Shown in pieces: positions 17,045-26,420 of a DNA stretch of 64,000 nt. The translations under genes and the position numbers were made by a program. Origin of the DNA: CAIMUS01 sp963708455 (GTDB lineage Bacteria > Pseudomonadota > Gammaproteobacteria > Competibacterales > Competibacteraceae); contig CAVPSQ010000003.1 in the NCBI GenBank assembly GCA_963708455.1, positions 248,001 to 312,000 of the forward strand, given 5' to 3'. Under the pieces are notes generated by a model. That model ran no database searches and was not told the DNA's origin. It saw nothing but the letters and a program-made list of their open reading frames with translations. Numbering within the stretch: position 1 is the first letter of the stretch; each line of letters opens with the position of its first letter.

Positions 17045-18676
17045 TCAGATATCTTCCGGAATCATCTTAATGGCACCGCAGGGGCATTCGCTCTCGCACA
17101 GGCCGCAACCCTTGCAGTAATCGTACTTGAACTCGAAGCCCAGGCTCGGACCCAGCTTGTTGATGGCGTTGTCCGGGCAGACGCCGTAACAGTTATCGCA
17201 TTCGAAACAGTTGCCGCAGGACATGCAGCGGCGCGCCTCGTAAGCGGCGGTCTCATCGTCCAGATTGCCGACGATTTCGGCAAAGCCGGTGGCGCGCCGC
17301 ACCACGTCCAGGCGCGGCCGGTGTGAACGTGGCGCATCCGAGTAGTACCACGGCTCCAGCAACTCGAACCGGGCGAGTTCGTCCTTGGCCGGCGGGTTGT
17401 AAGTCGCGCCCTGCAGATAGGCGTCGATGCAGCGGGCCGCCTTCTTGCCATGACCAATCGAAGTAGTGACGGTGCGGATGGAAGGCGCCATATCGCCGCC
17501 GGCGAACACGCCTTCGGTGCCCGTGTTCATAGTGTCATCCACCTGCACCACGCCGTCCTTGAGCTCTACGCCGGGGAGCATCTTGAGCAAATCCTGCTCC
17601 ACGCTCTGACCGACGGCATGCACCACGACATCGGCTTCCAGCGTCTCGAACTCACCCGTGGCGCGCGGCCAGCGCTCGTTGGTGGGCGCCATCTTCTCCA
17701 GCTTAAGGGTATGGCCGTCCAACCGGCGGATGGCGCGCAGATTGAGGATTTCGGCGCCTTCCTCCACTGCCTCGCGGACTTCAAACTTGTGGGCCGGCAT
17801 GTGTTCGTGCGCTTCGACCACGACCACGGTCGCCTTGCGGACGCCATAGCGGATCGCCGTGCGGGCCACGTCCATCGCCGTGTTGCCGCCGCCATAAACC
17901 ACCACCCGGCCATGCAGCTTGGTGGGATTGTCGAGTTCGGCGTCCCGCAGCACCTGCAAGGCGTCCAGCAACGGCACGCTGCCGGCGCTCACCTCGAAGT
18001 CCGCAAAGCGTGGCAGTTGCGCACCGACGGCCAGGAACACCGCATCGAAATGGCCCGCCTTTTGGGTGGCCAGCACGTCGCTGACCCGGGTGTTGCATTT
18101 GATTTCGACCCCCATGGCCTGAATGCGGGCGATTTCAGCGGTCAGCTTCTCGCGCGGCATGCGGTATTTGGGAATCCCGTAGCGGATCATGCCACCCGCC
18201 TTGGGGGCGGCTTCGTACACGCTGACCTCATGGCCCAGGCGACGCAGATGGTAGGCGCAGGCCAGACCGCCGGGACCGGCGCCGACGATCAGCACGCGTT
18301 TGCCGGTGAAAGCCCCAGGCTCCATCTTCCATTCGTGTATCAAGGCCTGATCGCCCAGAAAGCGCTCCACGGAATTGATGCCGACCGATTCGTCCAGATA
18401 CTGCCGGTTACAGGAGGACTCGCACGGATGGTAGCAGGCCCGCCCCATGACCGCCGGGAAGGGGTTGTCGTCCATGATCTGCCGCCAGGCGGCCTCGTAT
18501 TTGCCTTCCTCGGCCAGCGCCAGCCACGCCTGAATATTCTCGCCGGCCGGACAGGCGTTGTTGCAGGGAGGCAGTCGACGGACATAGACAGGCCGTTCGT
18601 TGCGCCAGGAGCCGGTGTGGTTGATCAGACTGGTAGCGGGATCCAGGGTAACGGCAAAAGGTTTCTGTTGCTGCAT
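17045..18676 (-). CDS. GltD-like NADPH flavoprotein with C-terminal ferredoxin domain
   Basis: 543 residues. Domains in order: an N-terminal Cys-rich Fer4_20-type domain (PPCNNACPAGENIQ, GRACYHPCESSCNRQ), an FAD-binding Rossmann region (VLIVGAGPGGLACAYHLRRLG), an NAD(P)H-binding region (VVVYGGGNTAMDVARTAIR), a second FAD motif (GVFAGGDMA) and a C-terminal 2[4Fe-4S] ferredoxin domain (CMSCGNCFECDNCYGVCP and CKGCGLCESECPCGAI). This is the architecture of the glutamate-synthase small-subunit family that passes electrons between NAD(P)H and Fe-S proteins. As the last gene of the operon it probably supplies the missing delta (ferredoxin) subunit of the pyruvate:ferredoxin oxidoreductase and couples it to NAD(P)H. 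Confidence 0.88.
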   Translation of the reverse strand: MQQQKPFAVTLDPATSLINHTGSWRNERPVYVRRLPPCNNACPAGENIQAWLALAEEGKYEAAWRQIMDDNPFPAVMGRACYHPCESSCNRQYLDESVGINSVERFLGDQALIHEWKMEPGAFTGKRVLIVGAGPGGLACAYHLRRLGHEVSVYEAAPKAGGMIRYGIPKYRMPREKLTAEIARIQAMGVEIKCNTRVSDVLATQKAGHFDAVFLAVGAQLPRFADFEVSAGSVPLLDALQVLRDAELDNPTKLHGRVVVYGGGNTAMDVARTAIRYGVRKATVVVVEAHEHMPAHKFEVREAVEEGAEILNLRAIRRLDGHTLKLEKMAPTNERWPRATGEFETLEADVVVHAVGQSVEQDLLKMLPGVELKDGVVQVDDTMNTGTEGVFAGGDMAPSIRTVTTSIGHGKKAARCIDAYLQGATYNPPAKDELARFELLEPWYYSDAPRSHRPRLDVVRRATGFAEIVGNLDDETAAYEARRCMSCGNCFECDNCYGVCPDNAINKLGPSLGFEFKYDYCKGCGLCESECPCGAIKMIPEDI

Positions 18677-18691
18677 GGTGCGACTATCCCC

Positions 18692-19690
18692 TTAGATGAG
18701 GCCGTATTTGCGGATGTTGCGGTCGGCGAGTGCCTGGATTTGTTCCAGTTGCCACTCGTTGCCCGGCCGCAGCACATGGGCGAAACGGCGCTGCAATTTG
18801 AGGTAATCCTCTACCGGCTGTTTGCGGCGAATCTTGGTGACCCCGGTGATATTGCCGTATTCCGCCTCGAACAACGGATAGATACCCGTTTCCACCGCCA
18901 GCCGGGCGATCTTGATCGTATCCGCCGAGCGCGAGCCCCAGCCCAGCGGGCAGGTGACGAACACTTCGATATAGCGGGCGCCGCGGTAGCCCATGGCTTT
19001 GGTGACCTTGTATTCCAGATCGCGCAGATCGTGGATGGAGGCCGTGGCGGTGTAGGGAATGTTGTGTGCCATGGCGATGGCCGGCACCGATTTGCCTATT
19101 CCGAACGGATTGCCGGGCTCCTTGCCGACCGGCATGGTGGTGGCGGTACGGGCTGCCCCCGGTGTCTGGCTGGAGCGCTGCACGCCGGTGTTCATATAGG
19201 CCTGGTTGTTGTAACAGATGTACAGTACGTCGTCGTTGCGTTCGAACATACCGGACAGGCAACCGAAGCCGATATTGGTGGTGCCGCCGTCACCGCCTTG
19301 CGCGATGACCCGGACATCGTTGCGTCCCTTGGCTTTGAAAGCGGCGGTGATGCCGGAGGCCACCGCGGGGGCGTTGCCGAACAACGAGTGTATCCAGGGC
19401 AACTGCCAGGCAGTTTCCGGGTAGGGCGTGGTGAACACTTCCAGGCAACCGGTGGCGTTGGCGGCGACCAGTTGCTTATCAGTGGCCCGCATGGCCGCAT
19501 CGAGCGCGTAGCGGGCGCCCAGCGCTTCACCGCAACCTTGGCAGGCGCGGTGGCCGGAGGTAATGGCGTTGGTCCGTTCCTGCGTGGCCTGCACGGAGCG
19601 CTGCGCCTCGTCCAGCAGCCGGTTGCCGACCGTAAACGTGCCGGTTTGATAAAACTTGACCCGTTGAATGCTTTCGCGAATTTCAGGCAT
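18692..19690 (-). CDS. porB: Pyruvate:ferredoxin oxidoreductase beta subunit
   Basis: 332 residues. Thiamine-pyrophosphate domain of the 2-oxoacid:acceptor oxidoreductase family: HRACQGCGEALGAR with Cys ligands near the N-terminus, ATGCLEVFTTPYP, the TPP/Mg motif GGDGGTTNIGFG and YICYNNQAYMNTG, plus the central SGITAAFKAKGR. It acts with PorA and PorC to convert pyruvate plus CoA to acetyl-CoA, CO2 and reduced ferredoxin. It lies 12 bp after porA and 15 bp before the flavoprotein gene, so one operon. Confidence 0.92.
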   Translation of the reverse strand: MPEIRESIQRVKFYQTGTFTVGNRLLDEAQRSVQATQERTNAITSGHRACQGCGEALGARYALDAAMRATDKQLVAANATGCLEVFTTPYPETAWQLPWIHSLFGNAPAVASGITAAFKAKGRNDVRVIAQGGDGGTTNIGFGCLSGMFERNDDVLYICYNNQAYMNTGVQRSSQTPGAARTATTMPVGKEPGNPFGIGKSVPAIAMAHNIPYTATASIHDLRDLEYKVTKAMGYRGARYIEVFVTCPLGWGSRSADTIKIARLAVETGIYPLFEAEYGNITGVTKIRRKQPVEDYLKLQRRFAHVLRPGNEWQLEQIQALADRNIRKYGLI

Positions 19691-19702
19691 GTCGCACTGC
19701 TC

Positions 19703-20959
19703 CTAAGCGGTTTTGGCGGCGCGCACGGCGCCGATGTCACGCAGAATATTTTCGGCAGCGGGTCCGGAACCGCTGCGTGCCCGTTCCCGCTCCACCTGGC
19801 GTTTGACCAGGTCGATGTTGAGGTCGAGGAAATGAGTCTCTTCCAGTTGATCCTTGACCCCCTGTTCGAACAACCGGCGCAGCGATGGCCGGATGATGGG
19901 CCGACCGCCCAGACCGCCGATGACGGAATAGACCGGAATGGGCAGGCCGCGCAGTGCCCAGCGCACGTTGCTGGACAGGATGCCGCCCAGCCCCACGGCC
20001 AGCGACTTCTCGAACACGATCACCCGTTTGGCGTCTTGTAGCAGTTCGCGCAACTGGTCCTTGGGGAAGGGCCGGAAGGAGCGGATGGTGGCGGCGCCGA
20101 TGGAGGTTCCCTCAGCCTGCATGCCGGCCAGCACTTCCTTCATGGTGCCGATCACCGAACCCATGGTCACTACCACGGTAGCGGCGTCTTCAGCGCCATA
20201 GGATTGCAGCAGGCCGCCGGAATTACGCCCGGTCATGGCGTTGTACTCGGCCGCCAGCTTGGGAATCAGCTCCAGCGCCTCCATCTGCTTGTAGTGTGCC
20301 AGATAGCGCACCTCGGTGAAGGCTTCCGGACCGACCATCGCCCCCATCGATACCGGATCGGCCGGGTCGAGCACCTGGCGCGCCTGGAAAGGCGGCAGAA
20401 ATTGATCCACTTCTTCCTGGCCGGGCATGTCAATGCGGGTGTAGGAATGGGTCAGGATAAAGCCGTCCATGCAGACCATCACCGGCAGGCTGAGGATTTC
20501 GGCCAGCTTGAACGCCTGGATGTGCACGTCCACGGCTTCCTGGTTGCTCTCGACGAACAGTTGAATCCAGCCGGCGTCGCGCGCCGACATGGCGTCGCTA
20601 TGGTCGTTCCAGATATTGATCGGCGCGCCGATGGCGCGGTTGCCCAGGGTCATTACGATGGGCAGGCCCATGCCGGACGCGTTGTAGACGGCTTCCATCA
20701 TGAACAGCAGCCCTTGACTGGCGGTCGCCGTGTAGGTGCGCGCGCCGGCCGCCGACGAGCCGATGCAGACGCTCATCGCGGCGAACTCCGATTCCACATT
20801 AAGGAACTCGCAGTTCTGCAGCTCGCCGCCTTTAACCAGTTCGCCCAGGTGCTCCACGATATGGGTCTGCGGGGTAATGGGGTAGCAGGCGATCACTTCC
20901 GGCCGGCACAGGGCGATTGCTTCCGCCACCGCGAAGGAGCCATCGATTTGTCTCAACAT
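19703..20959 (-). CDS. porA: Pyruvate:ferredoxin oxidoreductase alpha subunit
   Basis: 418 residues. The N-terminal pyrimidine-binding domain shows EVIACYPITPQTHIVEHL and NVESEFAAMSVCIGSSAAG, followed by TATASQGLLFMMEAVYNAS and GNRAIGAPINIWNDHSD, the classic PorA signatures. A C-terminal transketolase-like domain contains VIVFEKSLAVGLGG. Pyruvate is the likely substrate because the subunit organisation (gamma, alpha, beta separate) and motifs fit Por; other 2-oxoacids cannot be ruled out. Confidence 0.92.
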   Translation of the reverse strand: MLRQIDGSFAVAEAIALCRPEVIACYPITPQTHIVEHLGELVKGGELQNCEFLNVESEFAAMSVCIGSSAAGARTYTATASQGLLFMMEAVYNASGMGLPIVMTLGNRAIGAPINIWNDHSDAMSARDAGWIQLFVESNQEAVDVHIQAFKLAEILSLPVMVCMDGFILTHSYTRIDMPGQEEVDQFLPPFQARQVLDPADPVSMGAMVGPEAFTEVRYLAHYKQMEALELIPKLAAEYNAMTGRNSGGLLQSYGAEDAATVVVTMGSVIGTMKEVLAGMQAEGTSIGAATIRSFRPFPKDQLRELLQDAKRVIVFEKSLAVGLGGILSSNVRWALRGLPIPVYSVIGGLGGRPIIRPSLRRLFEQGVKDQLEETHFLDLNIDLVKRQVERERARSGSGPAAENILRDIGAVRAAKTA

Positions 20960-20977
20960 TGAATTTACCTCCGCGAG

Positions 20978-21556
20978 TTAGTGCGCTTTGGCCAGAGACG
21001 CCTTGGCTGCTTCATACGCCGCGCTGGCCGCCGCCACATTCATCTGGCCGACTTTGCCGGGAAAAATCTGCATGATGGCTTTCTCGACCCCCGCCATGTC
21101 GAACAGGTCGCCACGCATAGCGGTGAAGGCGCCGAGCAGGACCGTGTTGGGGGTGGGCCGTTTGAGATGCTTCATGGCCAGTTCGGTAGCCGGCACGTTG
21201 ACTACATGGCCCAGCGGCAGATGCTTGACGGCGTCTTCTATGCCCAGTTCCTCGGCACTCTTGGAACTGTTGATGAGCACGTAGCCATCCGGCTTCAGGC
21301 CGGAGAACACGTCGATGGCATGGAACAGAGTGGGGTCCTGAATAATCAGCACATCCGGGTCCAGCACCGGCTCACTCAATTCGATTTCCCGGTTGTCGAT
21401 GCGCACGAACGCCATGACGGGGGCACCGTTGCGCTCCGAGCCGAAGCTGGGAAACGACATGGAATAGCGGTCATTGAAAAAGGCCGCCACCGCCATCATT
21501 TCCGAGGCGGAAACCACCCCCTGGCCGCCACGGCCGTGGATGCGTATTTGAATCAT
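20978..21556 (-). CDS. porC: Pyruvate:ferredoxin oxidoreductase gamma subunit
   Basis: 192 residues. Begins MIQIRIHGRGGQGVVSASEM, the hallmark of the gamma domain, followed by PSFGSERNGAPVMAFVRID and TPNTVLLGAFTAM. First gene of the four-gene minus-strand operon porC-porA-porB-flavoprotein; 18 bp before porA. A GGAGGAAAG ribosome-binding site precedes the ATG. Confidence 0.93.
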   Translation of the reverse strand: MIQIRIHGRGGQGVVSASEMMAVAAFFNDRYSMSFPSFGSERNGAPVMAFVRIDNREIELSEPVLDPDVLIIQDPTLFHAIDVFSGLKPDGYVLINSSKSAEELGIEDAVKHLPLGHVVNVPATELAMKHLKRPTPNTVLLGAFTAMRGDLFDMAGVEKAIMQIFPGKVGQMNVAAASAAYEAAKASLAKAH

Positions 21557-21678
21557 TGCTTTCCTCCTTCAGTGCCTGTAGCACAAACAGGCGGGTTGGA
21601 CTAGACGCGAAGTATAGATAGGCATGAAAAATGCCGATTTGATTTATCTCAACATATTCATTCAGGCTGTCGGTCTTA

Positions 21679-21711
21679 GGTCCGATTCCCCATCGACGGA
21701 GGAATCGGACC
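21679..21711 (-). terminator. Hairpin between lactate permease and por operon
   Basis: Perfect 11-bp inverted repeat GGTCCGATTCC/GGAATCGGACC with an 11-nt loop, 10 bp beyond the permease stop codon on the minus strand. There is no T-run, so termination is plausible but not certain. Confidence 0.5.
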
Positions 21712-21720
21712 GGTGGGAGA

Positions 21721-23394
21721 TCAGTGCGCCGGAATCATCCAGGACAGGTAGTACGCCTGAATATAGGTAATGATACCGATCAGAGTGGCGAAGAACAGGC
21801 TGTGCTTTACGGTGAAGCGGAACAGGTCGGATTCCTTGCCTACCAGGCCCACAGCAGCGCAAGCCACGGCAATCGATTGCGGCGAAATCATCTTGCCGGT
21901 CACGCCGCCGGTGGTATTGGCCGCGATAGTCAGGATGGGATCCACGCCGATCTGCTGAGCGGTTACCTTTTGCAGGTTGGAGAACAGGGCATTACTGGAG
22001 GTATCGGAGCCGGTCAGGAATACCCCGAGCCAGCCCAGAAACGGCGAGAAGAAGGGGAACAGGGCGCCGGTGGCGGCAAAGGCCAGACCCAGGGTGGAAG
22101 ACATGCCGGAGTAATTGGCGATGAAGGCGAAGCCCAGCACCAGGCCGATGGTGAGGATGGGCAGGCTCAGTTCCACCAGGGTTTCCCCCAAGGTCTTGAA
22201 GAAAGTCCCGATACTCACCCGCAGGATAAAGGCGCTGATGACCGCGGCCAGCAGGATGGAGGTGCCGGTCGCCGAGAGAATGTCGAATTTATAGACGGCT
22301 GGGTACGGTGTAGGGGCGGTGACGATAGGCACGTCCCGGATCACCAGCTTATCCAAATAAGGGATGGACAGCGAAATCACCCAGGCATGCAGTGGTCCGT
22401 CTTTGGCGAACAGGGCTTTGAATTCCGGCAGGGTCCAGAGAGTGACCATGATGGTCAAAATGATGAACGGCGACCAGGCTTTAAGAATCTGCCCGGGGCT
22501 GTAGCTCTTGTCGGCACTACTCGACACCTTGGCAGTTGCCTGTGCGCCCGCGCTCTGGAAAGAGAAAGCGTGCTTGGGTTGCCAGACATATTTCAGAAAG
22601 ACGGCCAGGGCAATCAGACTGACCAGGGCGGAGGTGATGTCGGGCAATTCATAAGCCCAGTGATTGGCGGTGTAGTACTGGGTTCCGGCAAACGCGGCGC
22701 CGGCCACCAGCACCGCCGGCCAGGTCTCCCGAATGCCGCGCCAGCCGTCCATGATGAACACCAGCCAGAAGGGCACGAACAGGGACAGCAGCGGCAGTTG
22801 CCGGCCCGCCATCTGGCCGATCAGAAACGGATCGATCTGGGTGGTGTCGCCGGCGACCTTGATCGGGATGCCCAAGGCGCCGAAGGCCACCGGTGCGGTA
22901 TTGGCGATCAGGCACAGACCGGCGGCGTACAGCGGATTGAAGCCCAGCCCCACCAGCAGCGCCGCGGTGATGGCCACCGGCGCGCCGAATCCCGCTGCTC
23001 CTTCGAGAAAGGCGCCGAAGGAGAAACCGACCAGCACCACCAGTAAACGTTGGTCGGCGGTGATCGACAGCACTGAGGAACGGATGACCTCGAATTGACC
23101 GGTCTTGACCGTGAGCTTGTAGAGAAACACGGCGGCCACGATGATCCAGGAAATCGGCCACAGGCCGTAGAGAAAGCCGTAACCGGTCGCCGCCAGCGCC
23201 ATCGAGACGGGCATTTTGTACGCCAGTACGGCGACCAGGACCGCCAGGACAACGGTGATAATGGCGGCAAGATACCCCTTCATCCGCAGCACGGCCAGCG
23301 CGACGAAGAAGAAGATGATGGGAATCAGGGCGGCCGCAGCGGATAGCCACAGGTTATCTGCCAGCGGTGAGTAGACCTGGGTCCAGGTTGGCAT
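21721..23394 (-). CDS. lldP: L-lactate/glycolate permease (LctP family)
   Basis: 557 residues with about 12-14 hydrophobic helices. The signature region GFSFGAFLEGAAGFGAPVAI and NTAPVAFGALGIPI is characteristic of the LctP family, as is the C-terminal FLTGSDTSSNALFSNLQ and TGGVTGKMISPQSIAVA. It imports lactate (or glycolate) with protons. Placed directly upstream of the por operon on the same strand: lactate, once oxidised to pyruvate, would feed acetyl-CoA production there. No lactate dehydrogenase is in the window. Confidence 0.92.
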   Translation of the reverse strand: MPTWTQVYSPLADNLWLSAAAALIPIIFFFVALAVLRMKGYLAAIITVVLAVLVAVLAYKMPVSMALAATGYGFLYGLWPISWIIVAAVFLYKLTVKTGQFEVIRSSVLSITADQRLLVVLVGFSFGAFLEGAAGFGAPVAITAALLVGLGFNPLYAAGLCLIANTAPVAFGALGIPIKVAGDTTQIDPFLIGQMAGRQLPLLSLFVPFWLVFIMDGWRGIRETWPAVLVAGAAFAGTQYYTANHWAYELPDITSALVSLIALAVFLKYVWQPKHAFSFQSAGAQATAKVSSSADKSYSPGQILKAWSPFIILTIMVTLWTLPEFKALFAKDGPLHAWVISLSIPYLDKLVIRDVPIVTAPTPYPAVYKFDILSATGTSILLAAVISAFILRVSIGTFFKTLGETLVELSLPILTIGLVLGFAFIANYSGMSSTLGLAFAATGALFPFFSPFLGWLGVFLTGSDTSSNALFSNLQKVTAQQIGVDPILTIAANTTGGVTGKMISPQSIAVACAAVGLVGKESDLFRFTVKHSLFFATLIGIITYIQAYYLSWMIPAH

Positions 23395-23540
23395 CAGCGG
23401 TGATCCTCCTCAGGAGTGATTGGTATAGTGGTTAAACCTGAACCCGGTGCAGGCATGCTCCGGGTCGGGTTATCGAATGGGGTAAAGATAGCCCGGTTGC
23501 AGGCTGGCGCCATTTTAAGGTAAATCGGCGGAAAAACCGA

Positions 23541-23723
23541 CTGCTGCGACTGATCTACCAGGACGGCCTGTCGGTGACCGAGGCAGGGCGTTTGTTGGGG
23601 CTGAGAACCGATCAGATGCATGGCCGTTTGCGACGGTTGTTGCAGCGCATTCGTCAGGATATGGAAGACAGCGGCCTGGCGCAGGAACTGAAAGGGTTGT
23701 TACAGGAAGAGCACGATGTTTGA
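23541..23723 (+). pseudogene. 3' remnant of the sigma factor gene (copy 1)
   Basis: The last 60 codons of the sigma gene found intact at 30713: LLRLIYQDGLSVTEAGRLLG, LRTDQMHGRLRRLLQRIRQ, then to the stop. Only region 4 (helix-turn-helix) survives, and the upstream sequence is unrelated. It marks the left end of the duplicated cluster, so copy 1 must rely on the sigma factor of copy 2. Confidence 0.9.
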
Positions 23724-23730
23724 GCCGGAT

Positions 23731-23968
23731 GTTCGGGAGCACCGGCGTCCCCGCCGGCCTGCACCTGGGAGCGCCGGCGTCCCCGCCGGCCCGTACCTGG
23801 GAGCGCCGGCGTCCCCGCCGGCCCGTACCTGGGAGCGCCGGCGTCCCCGCCGGCCCGTACCTGGGAGCGCCGGCGTCCCCGCCGGCCCGTTCGAGGGTAT
23901 CCACTTAAGATGGGACACTTTGCAGGCCGACCGCAAAGTGCCGGCGAGGACGCCGGCGCTCCCAGGGT
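23731..23968. repeat. 32-bp GC-rich tandem repeat array, copy 1
   Basis: Four near-identical 32-bp units beginning CCTGGGAGCGCCGGCG (23764, 23796, 23828, 23860), preceded by one degenerate unit at 23731 and followed by an inverted partial unit at about 23940-23967. The inverted unit could pair with any forward unit as a hairpin. It sits between the sigma remnant and the promoter of the anti-sigma gene. Open frames through it are artefacts of the repeat. Confidence 0.9.
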
Positions 23969-24002
23969 CGGATCGCCCCGCCTTAAGTGAGTAGCCTAAT
24001 TC

Positions 24003-24029
24003 GACAAAGTAAACAGCATGATCCGTCTA
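24003..24029 (+). promoter_or_regulatory. GACAAA-N15-CGTCTA motif upstream of anti-sigma gene, copy 1
   Basis: Bipartite element 43 bp before the ATG. The same two hexamers with the same 15-bp spacing stand before five other genes in the cluster. The CGTCTA half resembles ECF-type -10 boxes. Presumed promoter for the cluster's own sigma factor. Confidence 0.75.
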
Positions 24030-24072
24030 AATAAACAGGCTATCCCTTCACCAGCCGCTGAGTTCACAGGCG

Positions 24073-25026
24073 ATGAAACCGTCCGCTTCCGATGAATCCA
24101 CCCCACAAGACCGGCTGGCCGTGCTGGCCGCGCTGGCAGTACAGCCGCGTACCACACTCGATCCCTGTCCGCCGCCGGAGGAACTGGCAGCCTTCAGTGA
24201 CGACCGGTTGCCGCCTGAAGCATGTGCCCGTGTGCTCGCCCATCTGGACGCCTGTCCGGACTGTTATCGCGAGTGGCTGGCGGTGCAGCGTGTCATGGCT
24301 GAGCAACCCGCTGCTGCGATGACGCCGTTGACGCGGCAGGCGCCACGCCGGCGACCTGCCATCGGCTGGCGGTCTGGGATAGGGATAGCGCTGGCCGCCG
24401 GTCTGCTGATAGCGCTGGTGTGGTGGTGGCCGCTTGTCAGGGAACCGACCCCGGCTGAACAGGTAGCTCAGGCTTATACCACGGTGCTGCAAGCCTCGTC
24501 CGGTTTGCCGGTGGAAGCGATAGCAGCAAGGCGTCTACCGTGGGAAGACGCGCCGGCGGGGTATGGGTTTGCAGCCGGCGGCGCCGCGGAACTGGCGACC
24601 CGCGCCTTCGGCGCCGGTCTCTGGAGCGGCAGAGCCGTCCTGCGCAACCGTGATCCACAGGCCCTGCCGACGCTGCCGCCAGAGTTGACTCCGCCGGTGG
24701 GGCAGGGAGCGTGGGAGGCGACCGAATGGGCGCCCTACACGGTGCTGGGCCGCTGGCTGGTGCTGTTGCAAGTGCTCTGTGCCTCACCGCAGGAGGTTTC
24801 CGCTGCACTGTGGAAACAGCAGCAGGCAATCGACCGGCGGTTACAGGCGGCCTTCCGCGAACGCCTGACGAATGAGGCTGATGCCCAGACGGTGCTGAAG
24901 GCGCTGGCAGAACTGGCCGCCGGCTTCGACAGCCGATACGCCGGCACCAGTCCGCGGCGGCTTTGCCAGCAGATCGAGCCGGTATGGACCGGCCTGGAAG
25001 CCCGCTTGCTGCCTTCAGTACCATGA
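24073..25026 (+). CDS. Membrane-anchored zinc-binding anti-sigma factor, copy 1
   Basis: 317 residues. The N-terminal cytoplasmic part contains CPPPEELAAFSDDRLPPEA then HLDACPDCYREW, the HxxxCxxC zinc-binding signature of anti-sigma factors (zf-HC2/ZAS). One transmembrane helix (about residues 98-117, ending VWWWPL) leads to a periplasmic domain of about 200 residues with no family I recognise. It is closely similar to the copy at 31941. Its stop overlaps the start of the M48 gene (ATGA). That it binds the sigma factor encoded at 30713 is inferred from gene order; the N-terminal motif is seen directly. Confidence 0.8.
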   Translation: MKPSASDESTPQDRLAVLAALAVQPRTTLDPCPPPEELAAFSDDRLPPEACARVLAHLDACPDCYREWLAVQRVMAEQPAAAMTPLTRQAPRRRPAIGWRSGIGIALAAGLLIALVWWWPLVREPTPAEQVAQAYTTVLQASSGLPVEAIAARRLPWEDAPAGYGFAAGGAAELATRAFGAGLWSGRAVLRNRDPQALPTLPPELTPPVGQGAWEATEWAPYTVLGRWLVLLQVLCASPQEVSAALWKQQQAIDRRLQAAFRERLTNEADAQTVLKALAELAAGFDSRYAGTSPRRLCQQIEPVWTGLEARLLPSVP

Positions 25027-26340
25027 ACGCCTGGACCGATCGTATTCTATTGTTGACCGGGCTTGAGCCAGACCCAGACCCGGCTGGACCCCTCCCATCC
25101 GGACCCGGCGGAGCGGGCTACGCTGCTGCGGGTGCAGTTGGGCCGGTTGCAGGAGCAACTGGAGTTCTTCCACACCGGCGTGCGGCTGACCCATTTCGGC
25201 GCCTACGCCGACGCCGAGTATTTCCTGCGCGAGTTTCAGACGGTGTTTCCCGGTCGCGAGGTGCATAACAATCTGGGCTACGGCTATCTGCAACGGGCAC
25301 GCCGGGAACTGCCGCCCAATCTGGCCTACCGTTATTGTCTGCCCACCCTGCTCGATACCACCACCCGCGCCGCCGCTATCGTCCAGCGAGGCGGTGGCGA
25401 AGAGACGGCGGCGATCACGGCGGAAGCCCGCACCCTGCTCTTGCAGGCGGTGGATGCGCTCAACCGCGCGGTCGCGGCGGATTCCGCCTATCTGCCGGCC
25501 CGGCTCAATCTGGCGGCAGCGTATTTTTACCTCAATGAAATCTACCAGGCCCGCGCCGTCATCGAGGCCGCGCGAAAGTTGGCGCCGGACGACCGGGAGG
25601 TGCAGAACCTGCGCGCCCTGATTCTCTATCGGGAAGGGGTGGACGCCGACACTTGGCCCAGCGCCCTGAAGCTGCTCGAAGACTTGGCGGCTCAACCGCA
25701 AGCCTCGGCGTGTCTGACCTACAACCTGGCGCAACTGCTGGAAGAACGGCAGCGTAGCGCCAAAGCCCGAACGGTCTGGACCGCACTGGCCAGGCGCCTG
25801 CCGGAATTACCGTTACCCTACCGGCAGACAGTGTGTGAACACGCCGCGACGGAGGCCGCCTGCCGGACGCTGACCACCGCCCCGATCAAGGTCGCAGCGC
25901 CACCCTGGCCACTGCCGGCGCCGCTGGGACTGGATTTGCTTCAGGAACCGAACCGCGCCAAGCGGTATCTGGCGGGCTGGACACCCACCGCATTCGACTG
26001 GCAGCAACCGGGCCTGACAGCGTCTGATTCGGGAACCATCGTCATGGAGATGGGGACGGCGACCGCGTTCGACTGGCAACAACCGGGCCTGAAGGGGCAT
26101 CTGTACCGCAGTCCGCCAGGGGCCTCGGTGCTGGAACTGGACGGTTATGTGGAGCTGGTGGTGTTGTGGGGTGAGGGACTGGGGACAGAGGACACCCTGC
26201 GTACCTGTTGTGGTCAGCCGACCCTGCAACAGCCGGTAGTCGGCGGCACGCTCTGGTCCTATGGCAATCAGTGGGCCGCGCTGGTGCGGGAAGGGCAGGT
26301 GGCGGAAGTGTGGGTCAAGCGGCAGCCGGTCCGCCTGTGA
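25023..26340 (+). pseudogene. M48 peptidase/TPR protein, copy 1, catalytic domain deleted
   Basis: Begins with the same MNAWTDRIL start as the intact copy, then jumps after about 12 codons to the segment equivalent to residue 219 of that copy (SQTQTRLDPSHPDPAERATL). About 620 bp, including HELAH and the third zinc ligand, are lost and the frame changes at the join. The remaining reading frame (from about 25063) keeps the TPR-like helical part and the C-terminus. Near 26010-26095 the stretch AFDWQQPGL occurs twice, separated by about 17 codons, where the intact copy has it once. Without the zinc site it cannot be a peptidase. Confidence 0.85.
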
Positions 26341-26363
26341 GTGGGGGTAAAGCGACACGAGAA

Positions 26364-26390
26364 GACAAACGATCAGGTTGTGTCCGTCTA
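26364..26390 (+). promoter_or_regulatory. GACAAA-N15-CGTCTA motif upstream of TPR gene, copy 1
   Basis: Same hexamers and exact 15-bp spacer as the other cluster motifs, 30 bp before the ATG of the truncated TPR-CHAT gene. Confidence 0.75.
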
Positions 26391-26420
26391 TTGAGGACAG
26401 TAACCGTTGAGGAGAAAGTG

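Noticed and set aside
17450..20041. Very long plus-strand open frame (863 codons) over the por operon
   Set aside because: It is the antisense of genuine porA, porB and flavoprotein genes, a product of high GC; no homology or start signal.
21724..23046. 440-codon plus-strand frame opposite the lactate permease
   Set aside because: Antisense of a clear 12-TM permease; Gln/Gly/His-rich nonsense.
23764..23891. Long open frames reading repeats like GAPASPPARTWERRRPRR
   Set aside because: They are translations of the 32-bp tandem repeat in both strands and several frames; no start context or conserved protein, so treated as repeat only. The same holds for 31600-31860.
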